A stretch of 64,000 bases of DNA from positions 426,275-490,274 of the forward strand of contig NZ_BMOV01000001.1 of assembly GCF_014647255.1 (NCBI RefSeq). Direction: 5' to 3'. A program made the translations under genes and the position numbers. This document shows, one piece after another, positions 39,065-50,113 of this stretch. This stretch comes from Iodidimonas muriae. Its GTDB lineage: Bacteria; Pseudomonadota; Alphaproteobacteria; Sphingomonadales; Rhodothalassiaceae. Positions within the stretch are counted from its first letter, which is position 1; each line of letters begins with the position of its first letter. Below the pieces are notes generated by a model that searched no databases, was not told where the DNA came from, and was given only the letters and a program-made list of their open reading frames with translations.

Positions 39065-39732
39065 GCGCCGCAATCCGTATAGAATCTGTGTCGAAATCCT
39101 ATCGGCAAGGGGCGCGCATTCTGGATGTGGTGCGCGGCGTAAGCCTTGAGGTTGCCCCCGGTGAGATTGTTGGTCTGATGGGACAAAGCGGGGCTGGGAA
39201 ATCCACCTTGCTGCATATTGCCGGGCTGTTGGAGCGGCCTTCTTCCGGCGCGGTTTATATCGCCGATCAATCCCTTGCCGATGCGTCTGAACGCAACCGC
39301 ACCCGTGTGCGCCTTGATGCCTTGGGATTTGTGTATCAGTTTCATCATTTGCTGCCGGAATTTTCCGCCATTGAAAATGTTGCCATGCCGCTGATCATTG
39401 CCGGATCGGGAACCAAAGCGGCCAATATGCGTGCGTCGGAATTGCTGGAACGGTTGGGCCTTGGCGATCGCTTGACCCATCGCCCCGCACAGCTTTCAGG
39501 GGGGGAGCAACAACGGGTGGCCATTGCGCGGGCCTTGGCGAACAGGCCCGCTGTTTTGTTGGCCGATGAGCCCACAGGCAATCTGGATGAAGATACGGCC
39601 GGACGGGTGATGAACGAACTGGTGGATGTGGCCCGCGAGCATAATCTGGCGGCCCTTGTGGCCACCCATAATCCCGGCCTTGCCGAACGGATGGATCGCA
39701 CCTTGACCATTCGGGGTGGGAAACTGGTCTGA
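39061..39732 (+). CDS. lolD: Lipoprotein-releasing ABC transporter ATP-binding protein LolD
   Basis: The ATPase that powers lipoprotein release. Walker A is GQSGAGKSTLLHIAG, the Q-loop lies in LGFVYQFHHLLPEFSAIENV (typical of LolD), the signature is LSGGEQQRVAIARAL, Walker B is AVLLADEPTGNLD, and the H-loop is in ALVATHNPGLAERM. 223 residues. It is translationally coupled to the permease gene. Confidence 0.97.
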   Translation: MSAAIRIESVSKSYRQGARILDVVRGVSLEVAPGEIVGLMGQSGAGKSTLLHIAGLLERPSSGAVYIADQSLADASERNRTRVRLDALGFVYQFHHLLPEFSAIENVAMPLIIAGSGTKAANMRASELLERLGLGDRLTHRPAQLSGGEQQRVAIARALANRPAVLLADEPTGNLDEDTAGRVMNELVDVAREHNLAALVATHNPGLAERMDRTLTIRGGKLV

Positions 39733-39837
39733 AGCTGGTCCTCTGTCCAGCTTTTGCCGATGCCTTTCTCTATTTCTTCTATATTCTACCATAAAGCAGG
39801 TATAATGCGGCCTTGTCTCTGGAGAGGAGCGGCCTTT

Positions 39838-40248
39838 ATGATTCTGTTTCAATTGAATTATCTTGCCATTGTTATTGCGGCCATCGTCTATCTGGGGATG
39901 GCGGGGCTTTGGTATTCGCCATTGGCCTTTGGAAAAAGCTGGGCTCAGGAAAACCGCTTTAAACCCGATGAATTGGACGACCGAAGCATGCTTCCGGCCC
40001 TTGGATATGCTTTTCTTGCGGCCATTGTGCTGGCTTTCGGGCTGGCCTTATTAAGCAAATGGGCCGGAGTGGAAAATTGGTTCACAGGCGCATTGATGGG
40101 GCTTTTTATCAGCTTGATGATTTCCGTCCCTGCTGCTTTGCCGGTTTATGTGTTTGAAAATCGCTCTATGCGGCTGTTCACGATCAATGAAGGCATGCCT
40201 GTGGTGGCCATGGTCATCATGGGTGCGGTGATCGGCGGCTGGAAATGA
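39838..40248 (+). CDS. DUF1761 family membrane protein
   Basis: A 136-residue protein of unknown function with about four helices. The family start LNYLAIVIAAIVYLGMAGLWYSPLAFGKSWAQ (parts NYLAIVIAAIVYLGMAG, LWYSPLAFGKSW) is clear. ATG 39838 is chosen because GGAGAGGAGC lies just upstream and the preceding codons look non-coding. A TATAAT at 39801-39806 could be its -10 box, so it may have its own promoter between lolD and dnaE. Confidence 0.85.
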   Translation: MILFQLNYLAIVIAAIVYLGMAGLWYSPLAFGKSWAQENRFKPDELDDRSMLPALGYAFLAAIVLAFGLALLSKWAGVENWFTGALMGLFISLMISVPAALPVYVFENRSMRLFTINEGMPVVAMVIMGAVIGGWK

Positions 40249-40274
40249 ACGTCAAAATGGCCTAAGCCACAGTC

Positions 40275-43200
40275 ATGTCTCATGCTGAATTTGTCCATTT
40301 GCGCGTTCACACGGCGTATTCGCTGTCGGAAGGTGCGATCCACATAAAGCACCTTGCCAGCCTGTGTGCTGAGCTCAAGATGCCTGCCGTCGCCATGACG
40401 GACACTGCCAATATGTTCGGTGCTTTGGAGTTTTCCGAAACACTGGCGGGAGCAGGGATCCAGCCTATTGTGGGTGTGACGCTACCGATCGAAAATCCTT
40501 ATCTGGCCCTGCCGCGGTCTGGCCGCAAACCGGCTCCTGAAGCCTTGGTGTTTCTGGCCCAGAATCCGGTAGGTTATGCCAATCTGATGAAGTTGGTTTC
40601 AAAAGCGCATCTGGAAAGCGATGGCCATGAAGCGGCGCATATTACCATCGATGATTTGCGCGAAGATGGGCGCACGGAAGGTATTATCGCCTTTACTGGT
40701 GGCGCTTTGGGACCATTGGGGCATTTGCTGCGCGATGGGCAGATGGACAAGGCAAAGGCACTGCTGGATGATCTGACCGACCTGTTCCCCGGCCGGTTAT
40801 ATATGGAAATCCAGCGCCACGGGCTTGAGGAAGAGTCACAAACCGAAGCGGCTTTTCTCGATCTGGCCTATGAGCGGGATTTGCCCCTTGTGGCCACCAA
40901 TCAGTGTTTTTTCCCCGATGCGTCCATGTATGAAGCCCATGATGCCTTATTGTGCATTGCCGAAGGCACCTATGTGGAAACCCGTGAACGCCGTCGGCTC
41001 ACACCGGATCACGGTTTGAAGTCGGCACGGGAAATGGTGGCCCGGTTTTCCGATTTGCCCGAAGCCATCGAGAATACTTTGGTGATCGCAAAGCGTTGCG
41101 CCTTCAAAGTGGAAAAAGTGGCGCCGATTTTGCCGAATTTCGCCGCCGGCGCCGATATTTCTGAAGCGGATATGCTGCGCGATCAGGCCCATGCGGGGCT
41201 GTTAGAGCGATTAGAGAGTGCCGTTTATGCGGCATCTGATGATGAAGCGGCCCGTTCCGAAAAAGCCAAGCCATATTTTGAACGGCTCGATTATGAGCTG
41301 GATATCATCAACAAGATGGGGTTTCCCGGCTATTTCCTGATCGTTTCGGACTTTATTCAATGGGCAAAGGATCACGGTATTCCCGTGGGGCCGGGCCGTG
41401 GCTCCGGTGCCGGGTCTTTGGTTGCATGGGCTTTGCGCATCACCGATCTGGACCCATTGCGCTTTTCTTTGCTGTTCGAGCGCTTTCTCAATCCCGAACG
41501 TGTGTCCATGCCCGATTTCGACGTGGATTTTTGTCAGGACAAGCGCGAACAGGTGATCCGCTATGTTCAGGACAAATACGGTTTTGACCATGTGGCCCAG
41601 ATCATCACCTTTGGAAAGCTGCAGGCGCGGGCGGTATTGCGCGATGTGGGGCGGGTGATGCAGCAGCCCTATCCGGTAACGGATCGCCTGTGCAAATTGG
41701 TGCCCAGCAATCCCGCAGACCCCAAAACACTGGCCGAAGCCATTGCCGAAGAGCCGCGCCTGCGCGAAGCCCGCCGTGACGATCCTTTGACCGCAGGGGT
41801 TATTGATCGTGCCCTGAAGCTGGAAGGGCTTTATCGCCATGCTTCGACCCATGCAGCGGGGGTGGTGATCGGTGACCGGCCACTGGATCAATTGGTGCCT
41901 TTATACCGTGATCCGCGTTCCCCCATGCCGGTAACCCAGTTCAATATGAAATGGGTGGAACAGGCTGGGCTGGTGAAGTTCGACTTTCTTGGCCTTAAAA
42001 CCCTAACTGTGCTGGATTATGCGGTCCAGCATATTGCCGAACGGGGCATCACCGTGGATCTGGCGTCGGTGCCATTGGATGATCCCAAAACCTTCGAGCT
42101 GTTGTCCAGCGGGGATACGGCCGGGGTGTTCCAGCTTGAATCCACCGGCATGCGGGCCATGCTGAAGGGGCTAAAGCCGGATAAATTTGAAGATATCATC
42201 GCTATTGTGGCGCTTTACCGCCCCGGCCCCATGGAAAATATCCCCACCTATATCAGCCGTAAGCACGGCAAGGAGACGGTAGAATATCCCCATCCCATGA
42301 TCGCCCATATCATGGAGGAAACATATGGCATCGCCATTTATCAGGAACAGGTGATGCAGATCGCCCAGGTGATGGCGGGCTATAGCCTTGGGGAAGCCGA
42401 TCTCTTGCGCCGCGCCATGGGGAAAAAGCAGGTCGACGAGATGGACCGCCAGCGCACCCGCTTTGTGGACGGTGCGGCGAAGAACGGCGTGGACGAGGCC
42501 AAAGCCAATGAAATTTTTGATTTGTTGGCGAAATTTGCGGGCTACGGGTTCAACAAATCCCATGCTGCAGCATATGCACTGGTGGCCTATCATACCGCCT
42601 ATTTGAAAGCCAATTTCCCGGTCGAATTCATGGCCGCATCCATGACACTGGATATGAACAACACCGACAAACTCGGTATGTTCAAAAAGGAATTGGCGAA
42701 AATGGGTATCCCGCTTTTATTGCCCGATGTGAACGCGTCCGATGTGGTGTTCCAGGTAGAGAAAGCCCCCGCCGATCCGGATGCAGATCCGGTGTCGCCG
42801 GATGATCCGCGTGCTGGCCTTGCTATTCGCTATGCTTTGGCGGCGATCAAGGGGGTGGGCGAAAAAGCCATGGAACAGCTTGTATCGGAACGCCGCGAAA
42901 ACGGTCCCTTTAAAGATGTGTTCGATTTTGCCGAGCGGCTGGACCCCAGCTTGATCAACCGCCGCCAGATCGAACAATTGGCGGCGGCCGGAGCCTTTGA
43001 TCGTCTGGACTCCAACCGCGCGCGCATGTCTGCTTGTGCCGAGATGCTGTTGCGCCATTCCCAGATGACGGCACAAACGCGCAACAGCAAACAGGTAAGC
43101 CTGTTCGGCGATGCAAGCGGCACCGGGATGGATCAACGCCCGCCCTTGCTATCGCGGCCACCTTGGGAGGATTCCGAACAATTGGCCCGCGAGCTTTCGG

Positions 43201-43805
43201 CCATTGGCTTTTATCTGTCGGCCCATCCCCTTGATGGCTATGCCACTGTGTTGCGGCGTTTCCGTGTGAAATCGGCGGCGGAAGTGACGTCTGGCGCGGA
43301 TTATGTGGGCACCACGGTGAAAATGGCCGGAGCGATCGAAAGTTATGGCGAGCGCAAATCACGAGTGAAAAACCGGCCCTTCGGGGTGTTTGGCTTGTCC
43401 GATGCTTCGGGCGGGTTTGAAGTGATGGTGTTTGAGGATTCTTTGGAAAGTGCGCGGCTTTTGGTGGAAAAGGGCGAACCTATCGTTCTGGATGTGGAGG
43501 TGCGCCAGCGCCCCGATGACGATGCGGTCCGCCTGTCGGCCAAAGGAATGATGTCTTTGGAAACGGTGGCCGCGCAGTCCGATGCCGGGCTGGAGATTTA
43601 TCTGGGCAATGGCAAGGTCGCCCCCATCATCGCCCAGCAAACAGAGCGGCACAAAGGCGGACGTGGGCAGATCCGCATCATCATGCAACTTGCCAATGGC
43701 TGTGAAGCGACAGTGGATCTACCGGGACTATATCGGGTCACGCCTGCCCTTGCCGGGGCCATTGGCTCATTGGATGGCGTGATAGATGTGGTGCAAGAGG
43801 AGTGA
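40275..43805 (+). CDS. dnaE: DNA polymerase III subunit alpha (DnaE)
   Basis: The replicative polymerase subunit. The N-terminal PHP domain begins VHLRVHTAYSLSEGAIHIKH. The polymerase core has GPGRGSGAGSLVAWALRIT and the catalytic aspartates in MPDFDVDFCQDKREQVIRY. The fingers region contains HASTHAAGVVIGD. The tandem HhH motif lies near FDRLDSNRARM, and an OB-fold part follows (VKMAGAIESYGERKS). 1176 residues is normal for DnaE1. The start ATG 40275 lies 26 nt after the DUF1761 gene. Confidence 0.98.
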   Translation: MSHAEFVHLRVHTAYSLSEGAIHIKHLASLCAELKMPAVAMTDTANMFGALEFSETLAGAGIQPIVGVTLPIENPYLALPRSGRKPAPEALVFLAQNPVGYANLMKLVSKAHLESDGHEAAHITIDDLREDGRTEGIIAFTGGALGPLGHLLRDGQMDKAKALLDDLTDLFPGRLYMEIQRHGLEEESQTEAAFLDLAYERDLPLVATNQCFFPDASMYEAHDALLCIAEGTYVETRERRRLTPDHGLKSAREMVARFSDLPEAIENTLVIAKRCAFKVEKVAPILPNFAAGADISEADMLRDQAHAGLLERLESAVYAASDDEAARSEKAKPYFERLDYELDIINKMGFPGYFLIVSDFIQWAKDHGIPVGPGRGSGAGSLVAWALRITDLDPLRFSLLFERFLNPERVSMPDFDVDFCQDKREQVIRYVQDKYGFDHVAQIITFGKLQARAVLRDVGRVMQQPYPVTDRLCKLVPSNPADPKTLAEAIAEEPRLREARRDDPLTAGVIDRALKLEGLYRHASTHAAGVVIGDRPLDQLVPLYRDPRSPMPVTQFNMKWVEQAGLVKFDFLGLKTLTVLDYAVQHIAERGITVDLASVPLDDPKTFELLSSGDTAGVFQLESTGMRAMLKGLKPDKFEDIIAIVALYRPGPMENIPTYISRKHGKETVEYPHPMIAHIMEETYGIAIYQEQVMQIAQVMAGYSLGEADLLRRAMGKKQVDEMDRQRTRFVDGAAKNGVDEAKANEIFDLLAKFAGYGFNKSHAAAYALVAYHTAYLKANFPVEFMAASMTLDMNNTDKLGMFKKELAKMGIPLLLPDVNASDVVFQVEKAPADPDADPVSPDDPRAGLAIRYALAAIKGVGEKAMEQLVSERRENGPFKDVFDFAERLDPSLINRRQIEQLAAAGAFDRLDSNRARMSACAEMLLRHSQMTAQTRNSKQVSLFGDASGTGMDQRPPLLSRPPWEDSEQLARELSAIGFYLSAHPLDGYATVLRRFRVKSAAEVTSGADYVGTTVKMAGAIESYGERKSRVKNRPFGVFGLSDASGGFEVMVFEDSLESARLLVEKGEPIVLDVEVRQRPDDDAVRLSAKGMMSLETVAAQSDAGLEIYLGNGKVAPIIAQQTERHKGGRGQIRIIMQLANGCEATVDLPGLYRVTPALAGAIGSLDGVIDVVQEE

Positions 43806-43808
43806 GCG

Positions 43809-46045
<2,237 letters not shown>

Positions 46046-46068
46046 CAGGTTTTGGCAAAAGCTTTATC

Positions 46069-46098
46069 AGGCAAGGCAGCTTGCGGGCTGCCTTGCCT
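46069..46098. terminator. Strong hairpin between convergent eno and holin genes
   Basis: AGGCAAGGCAGC and GCTGCCTTGCCT form a perfect 12-bp stem around TTGCGG. It lies 24 nt after the eno stop and 7 nt after the minus-strand holin stop. The T-rich flank is modest (GCTTGTTT). It probably works in both directions. Confidence 0.8.
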
Positions 46099-46104
46099 GC
46101 TTGT

Positions 46105-46530
46105 TTATCGGTGCTTTACCTTTTCACGGGAAACGCCGCTGCGTTTTTCATAGGTTCGCAAGCCCGCCATGCCCAACATGGCAAGAACCAATTCCATCAA
46201 ACTGTCTGAGGCCACTTGGGGCAGGCTATAGGTCAGCTCCAACCCTGCCAATGTCAGTCCCCATTGCAGGATGGGGGCAAGGATAAACTGCCATGCCAAA
46301 GCCGCCCCGCAGACCCAGCCGATAAAAGGCCGCCAGCCAGCAACGAATAAAGAGGCGTGTTTGGCTTCCTCTGCATTGACGGCCATCTGTGCCAGATTCA
46401 GCTTCGACAATGTCATATGCAGTTCGTGTTTGAGCCTTGCGGCTTGATCTTTATCGGTGACAAGGCTGTCCACCACCCCGAAAACACGGTCCACAAGCCC
46501 CGTTAAGGCATCGAAAGCCGGTAATGCCAT
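46105..46530 (-). CDS. GTA/phage-type 3TM holin, orphan
   Basis: A 141-residue protein resembling the three-TM holin family found in gene transfer agents and tailed phages (GTA_holin_3TM, PF11351 as I recall it). Recognisable are a helical N-terminus rich in charged residues, the motif AGWRPFIGWVCGAALAWQFI, a second hydrophobic segment (APILQWGLTLAGLEL), and MLGMAGLRTYEKRSGVSREK at the end. It would permeabilise the inner membrane. No endolysin, capsid or tail gene is nearby. It starts at ATG 46530 with AGGAG 8 nt upstream and has its own promoter. Confidence 0.8.
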   Translation of the reverse strand: MALPAFDALTGLVDRVFGVVDSLVTDKDQAARLKHELHMTLSKLNLAQMAVNAEEAKHASLFVAGWRPFIGWVCGAALAWQFILAPILQWGLTLAGLELTYSLPQVASDSLMELVLAMLGMAGLRTYEKRSGVSREKVKHR

Positions 46531-46577
46531 CAAGCATTCTCCTGATTATAAGCTCGTGGAGGTTTTTGGATGGCTTT

Positions 46578-46605
46578 AAATTATCCAAATAGGATAAAAT
46601 GTCAA
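46578..46605 (-). promoter_or_regulatory. Holin promoter with a palindromic operator between -35 and -10
   Basis: On the minus strand a perfect TTGACA (46605-46600), a 16-bp spacer and TAATTT (46583-46578) form a strong sigma70-type promoter about 45 bp upstream of the holin start. Within the spacer and -10 lies the perfect inverted repeat TTATCC-N5-GGATAA (46581-46597). A protein bound there would block RNA polymerase, so repression is the likely logic. The regulator is unknown. Confidence 0.55.
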
Positions 46606-46779
46606 GAAAAATAGGCTATTTTGGTGAAATTAAATGTCTGTGGCGCGTTTATTTTATGATTTTCTGAATCCTGTCAAAGACTTGGACGTTCGTTCCCCAT
46701 TTTTAAAAACAAGGACTAAAAAATTGAATCTCCACAATTTTTTCTTGATCGAACATGGCGCATGTGATTCGATTCACTT

Positions 46780-47112
46780 ATGAGGTCCAGCATTTCCATA
46801 CAGCGCCGCATGCGTCGTGCCGTCGTGCCCGCCTTGTTGATCATGGTGCTCGGCTATTTCCTGTTTCATGCGATTCAGGGGGAACACGGCCTGTTGGCTT
46901 TGCGGGAGTTGGAGAAGAAAGCCCGGGTTTTGGAGTTACGCGCTGAGAGCATGGCTGATAAGCGCCAATCACTTGAGGCGCGTGTGGCTCTTTTGCGGCC
47001 GGACAATCTCGATCCTGATATGTTGGATGAACAAGCGCGTCGATCCCTTGGTTTTGTTCATCCCGACGAGGTTGTTGTGCTTGACCCTGATCGCCTGATC
47101 ACCCCTTATTAG
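46780..47112 (+). CDS. ftsB: Septum formation initiator family protein (FtsB/DivIC-like)
   Basis: A small bitopic divisome protein of 110 residues. A short basic cytoplasmic end (SIQRRMRRA), a single membrane helix (VVPALLIMVLGYFLFHAI) and a coiled coil (LLALRELEKKARVLELRAES) lead to LDPDMLDEQARRSLGFVHPDEVVVL, the typical DivIC ending. FtsB with FtsL and FtsQ regulates septal peptidoglycan synthesis. The position between eno and pdhA is the standard alphaproteobacterial location, which supports the call. The ribosome-binding site is weak. Confidence 0.9.
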   Translation: MRSSISIQRRMRRAVVPALLIMVLGYFLFHAIQGEHGLLALRELEKKARVLELRAESMADKRQSLEARVALLRPDNLDPDMLDEQARRSLGFVHPDEVVVLDPDRLITPY

Positions 47113-47315
47113 CTTGGTATCCGGTGGTTTTTTTGCTGCGCTGCAGTATGGCTTGCGCATGAAGTCGGGCGCTTTTTCCTTTGAAAACAAGCGTCCTCAC
47201 CGATATTGATGGAAGCGGCTTGGCGACCTGATGGAAAGGTCCCGGGCTGGAAATGGACAGTCGTTTCCTGTGTAACCGAATTTATATCCTGTTCCTCTTG
47301 AAGACGGGTCGCTTG

Positions 47316-48347
47316 ATGGCAAAGACTTCTCCCCCCCGATCCAGCAAAACGTCCGGCAGCAACGCAAAGGCATTGCCTGAATATAAGGCCAGCCGCGACG
47401 AGATGCTGGACTTTTATAAACAGATGACACTCATCCGCCGTTTCGAGGAAAAGGCCGGCCAGCTTTATGGCATGGGCCTGATCGGTGGATTTTGTCATTT
47501 GTATATTGGTCAGGAAGCCGTGGCTGTTGGCTTTCAATCGGCTCTGAAAGAAGGGGATAGCATCATTACCGGCTATCGCGCCCATGGCCATGCCATTGTG
47601 AGCGGAGCCTCCCCCAAATCCGTGATGGCGGAATTGACGGGCCGTTCTGGCGGCATTGCCAAGGGGAAGGGCGGGTCGATGCATATGTTCGATCCCAAAG
47701 CCGGTTTTTTTGGTGGGCATGGGATCGTTGGCGCGCAGGTGCCTTTGGGCACGGGCCTTGCCTTTGCAGCCAAATATAAGGGCACCGATAATGTGGTGTT
47801 GACCTATTTTGGCGATGGCGCAGCCAATCAGGGCCAGGTCTATGAAGCCTTCAACATGGCCAAGCTGTGGAATCTTCCGGTGATTTATATCATCGAGAAT
47901 AATCAATATGCCATGGGCACGTCTGTGGCCCGGTCTTCGGGGCAGCAAGAGCTTTACAAGCGTGGAGAAAGCTTCGGTATTCCCGGCAAGCTGGTGGATG
48001 GCATGAATGTGCTTGAAGTGCGGGCGGCCGCCGATGCGGCTGTGAAGCATGTGCGCGAAGGAAACGGGCCGATTCTTCTGGAATTGAAAACCTATCGCTA
48101 TCGTGGCCATTCCATGTCCGATCCGGCGAAATACCGCACACGCGATGAGGTGCAAACCACCCGTGAAGAACGCGATCCCATCGAGTTTATCAAGAAGCGG
48201 TTGCTGGAAGACGGTGCTGAGGAAGATATGCTGAAATCCATCGATAAAGAGATCAAGGACGAGGTGTCGGAGGTTGCGGATTATGCCCGCAATGCCCCTG
48301 AACCCGATCCATCCGAGCTTTATACCGACATTCTCGTCGAGTCTTGA
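47316..48347 (+). CDS. pdhA: Pyruvate dehydrogenase E1 component subunit alpha
   Basis: The thiamine-diphosphate-dependent decarboxylase subunit of pyruvate dehydrogenase. [28 protein letters not shown] opens the catalytic part (parts [25 protein letters not shown]). The ThDP/Mg motif is [19 protein letters not shown] ending in IENN. The phosphorylation-loop-like [15 protein letters not shown] is also present. ATG 47316 is chosen ([10 protein letters not shown]), since the upstream in-frame codons from 47253 look like leader. 343 residues. pdhB follows 16 nt on. Confidence 0.96.
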   Translation: MAKTSPPRSSKTSGSNAKALPEYKASRDEMLDFYKQMTLIRRFEEKAGQLYGMGLIGGFCHLYIGQEAVAVGFQSALKEGDSIITGYRAHGHAIVSGASPKSVMAELTGRSGGIAKGKGGSMHMFDPKAGFFGGHGIVGAQVPLGTGLAFAAKYKGTDNVVLTYFGDGAANQGQVYEAFNMAKLWNLPVIYIIENNQYAMGTSVARSSGQQELYKRGESFGIPGKLVDGMNVLEVRAAADAAVKHVREGNGPILLELKTYRYRGHSMSDPAKYRTRDEVQTTREERDPIEFIKKRLLEDGAEEDMLKSIDKEIKDEVSEVADYARNAPEPDPSELYTDILVES

Positions 48348-48363
48348 GGAGCGCGAGACAGCT

Positions 48364-49758
48364 ATGACCATTGAAATCACGATGCCCGCGCTGTCGCCGA
48401 CCATGGAGTCGGGGACGTTGTCCAAATGGTTGAAGTCGGAAGGCGACAGTGTTGCCGCTGGCGACATCATCGCCGAAATCGAAACCGACAAGGCCACCAT
48501 GGAAGTGGAAGCGGTGGATGAAGGCACCATCGGGAAGTTGCTGGTGGCCGAAGGCACCGAAGATGTGCCTGTCGGTGATGTGATCGCCTTGCTGCTGGAA
48601 GATGGCGAAGACAAAGCCGCGCTGGACGGGGCTGGCACACAAGCTGCTGAAAAAGCCTCTGCGGCAAAAGCCGACGATAGCGCCTCTGATGATAATGACG
48701 AACCGGCGGAGCGCCCGACGCGCCCTGCAGAGCCGATGATCGCTGATGAAGAAGAAATTCCTGCCGGCACGGAAATGGTCAAGCAAACGGTGCGGGAAGC
48801 CCTGCGCGATGCCATGGCCGAAGAAATGCGCCGCGATGACATGGTGTTTGTCATGGGCGAAGAAGTGGCGGAATACCAAGGTGCCTATAAGGTTACCCAG
48901 GGCTTGCTGGAAGAGTTCGGCGATAAACGCGTGATTGATACGCCGATCACCGAATATGGCTTTGCCGGTCTTGGCACCGGGGCCGCACTTGGTGGCTTGA
49001 AGCCGGTGATCGAGTTCATGACGTTCAATTTCGCCATGCAGGCCATTGATCATATCATCAATTCGGCGGCCAAACAGCGCTATATGGCCGGTGGCAAAGT
49101 GGATGTGCCGGTGGTGTTCCGTGGCCCCAATGGGGCGGCGGCGCGGGTGGCGGCACAGCACAGCCAGAATTTTGCGTCCTGGTATGCCTCCGTCCCCGGT
49201 CTGAAGGTGGTGGCTCCTTATTCTGCTGCGGATGCCAAAGGCTTGTTGAAAGCGGCGATCCGCGATCCCAATCCGGTGGTGTTTTTGGAAAATGAAATCA
49301 TTTACGGCCAAAGCTTCGATGTGCCGAAACTGGATGATTTTGTGCTCCCCATCGGCAAGGCGAAAGTGGTGCGCCAAGGCTCGGATGTGACCATTGTTGC
49401 CTATTCCATCGCTGTGCGCGAGGCCTTGGCTGCGGCTGAAACTTTGGCGGAAGAAGGCATCGAGGCGGAAGTGGTGGATCTGCGCAGCTTGCGGCCTTTG
49501 GATTTGCCGACGGTGGTTCAATCGGTGCGCAAAACCAATCGCTGCGTGGTCGCGGAAGAAGGCTGGCCCGTTTGCTCTATCGCGAGCGAGATTTCGGCGC
49601 GATTGATGGAAGATGCGTTCGATTATCTGGATGCGCCGGTATTGCGGGTGAGCGATGAAGATACGCCCACGCCTTATGCTGCCAATCTGGAAAAGCTGTG
49701 GTTGCTTTCGCCGGATCGCATTGTGAAGGCTGTGAAAAAAGTGTGCTACCGCGATTGA
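48364..49758 (+). CDS. pdhB: Pyruvate dehydrogenase E1 component subunit beta with N-terminal lipoyl domain
   Basis: Completes the E1 heterotetramer. Residues 1-80 are a full lipoyl domain ([21 protein letters not shown], with the lipoylated lysine in [12 protein letters not shown]). An acidic linker of about 55 residues follows, and then the E1-beta body ([53 protein letters not shown]). A lipoyl domain on E1-beta is a known alphaproteobacterial trait. It starts at ATG 48364, 464 residues. It ends in a terminator, so pdhC is partly uncoupled. Confidence 0.96.
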   Translation: MTIEITMPALSPTMESGTLSKWLKSEGDSVAAGDIIAEIETDKATMEVEAVDEGTIGKLLVAEGTEDVPVGDVIALLLEDGEDKAALDGAGTQAAEKASAAKADDSASDDNDEPAERPTRPAEPMIADEEEIPAGTEMVKQTVREALRDAMAEEMRRDDMVFVMGEEVAEYQGAYKVTQGLLEEFGDKRVIDTPITEYGFAGLGTGAALGGLKPVIEFMTFNFAMQAIDHIINSAAKQRYMAGGKVDVPVVFRGPNGAAARVAAQHSQNFASWYASVPGLKVVAPYSAADAKGLLKAAIRDPNPVVFLENEIIYGQSFDVPKLDDFVLPIGKAKVVRQGSDVTIVAYSIAVREALAAAETLAEEGIEAEVVDLRSLRPLDLPTVVQSVRKTNRCVVAEEGWPVCSIASEISARLMEDAFDYLDAPVLRVSDEDTPTPYAANLEKLWLLSPDRIVKAVKKVCYRD

Positions 49759-49776
49759 ACTTGGCGGGGCCGAATT

Positions 49777-49817
49777 TTAAGGAAGCCCGTTCCTGCATGT
49801 GGGGCGGGTTTCCTTTT
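49777..49817 (+). terminator. Hairpin terminator after pdhB
   Basis: AAGGAAGCCCG (49777-49787) pairs with CGGGTTTCCTT (about 49805-49815, one G-T pair) and runs into TTTT. It lies 18 nt after the pdhB stop and splits the pdh cluster into pdhAB and pdhC-lpdA transcription units, at least partly. Confidence 0.7.
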
Positions 49818-50113
49818 CTGCTCTATTTGTACCACCTTTGATGTGCCACTTTTTTTCTAACTATCTGATAAAATGGAAAAAGGTAAAAATTTTTCGGATT
49901 TTATCCATAGTGGAGAAAGAGGCCAGAACAGGGCGGATGATACCGGGCCCGAGATCAGCCCGCTGGATCAAAAAGCCCATCCTGCCATGCCGACAGGACA
50001 CTCAATCTCGGCATTGAGATTTTTCGCGCCCCTGTGCAAAAAGGGGCATGCTCTAGGTTCGAACAGGTGCGCATCATCAGCGTGTCGCCCCGCACAGAAG
50101 AGGGAACAGTTTC
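49818..50113 (+). promoter_or_regulatory. Leader of pdhC with candidate promoter and inverted repeat
   Basis: About 296 nt without a credible gene. TTGATG (49838-49843), 18 bp and TATCTG (49862-49867) form a weak promoter candidate. Just at and past the -10 lies GATAAAAT (49867-49874), 23 nt, then ATTTTATC (49898-49905), an operator-like inverted repeat. The surrounding sequence is strongly AT-rich compared with the flanking genes. A CCCCT/AGGGG hairpin occurs near 50031-50047. Confidence 0.35.
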
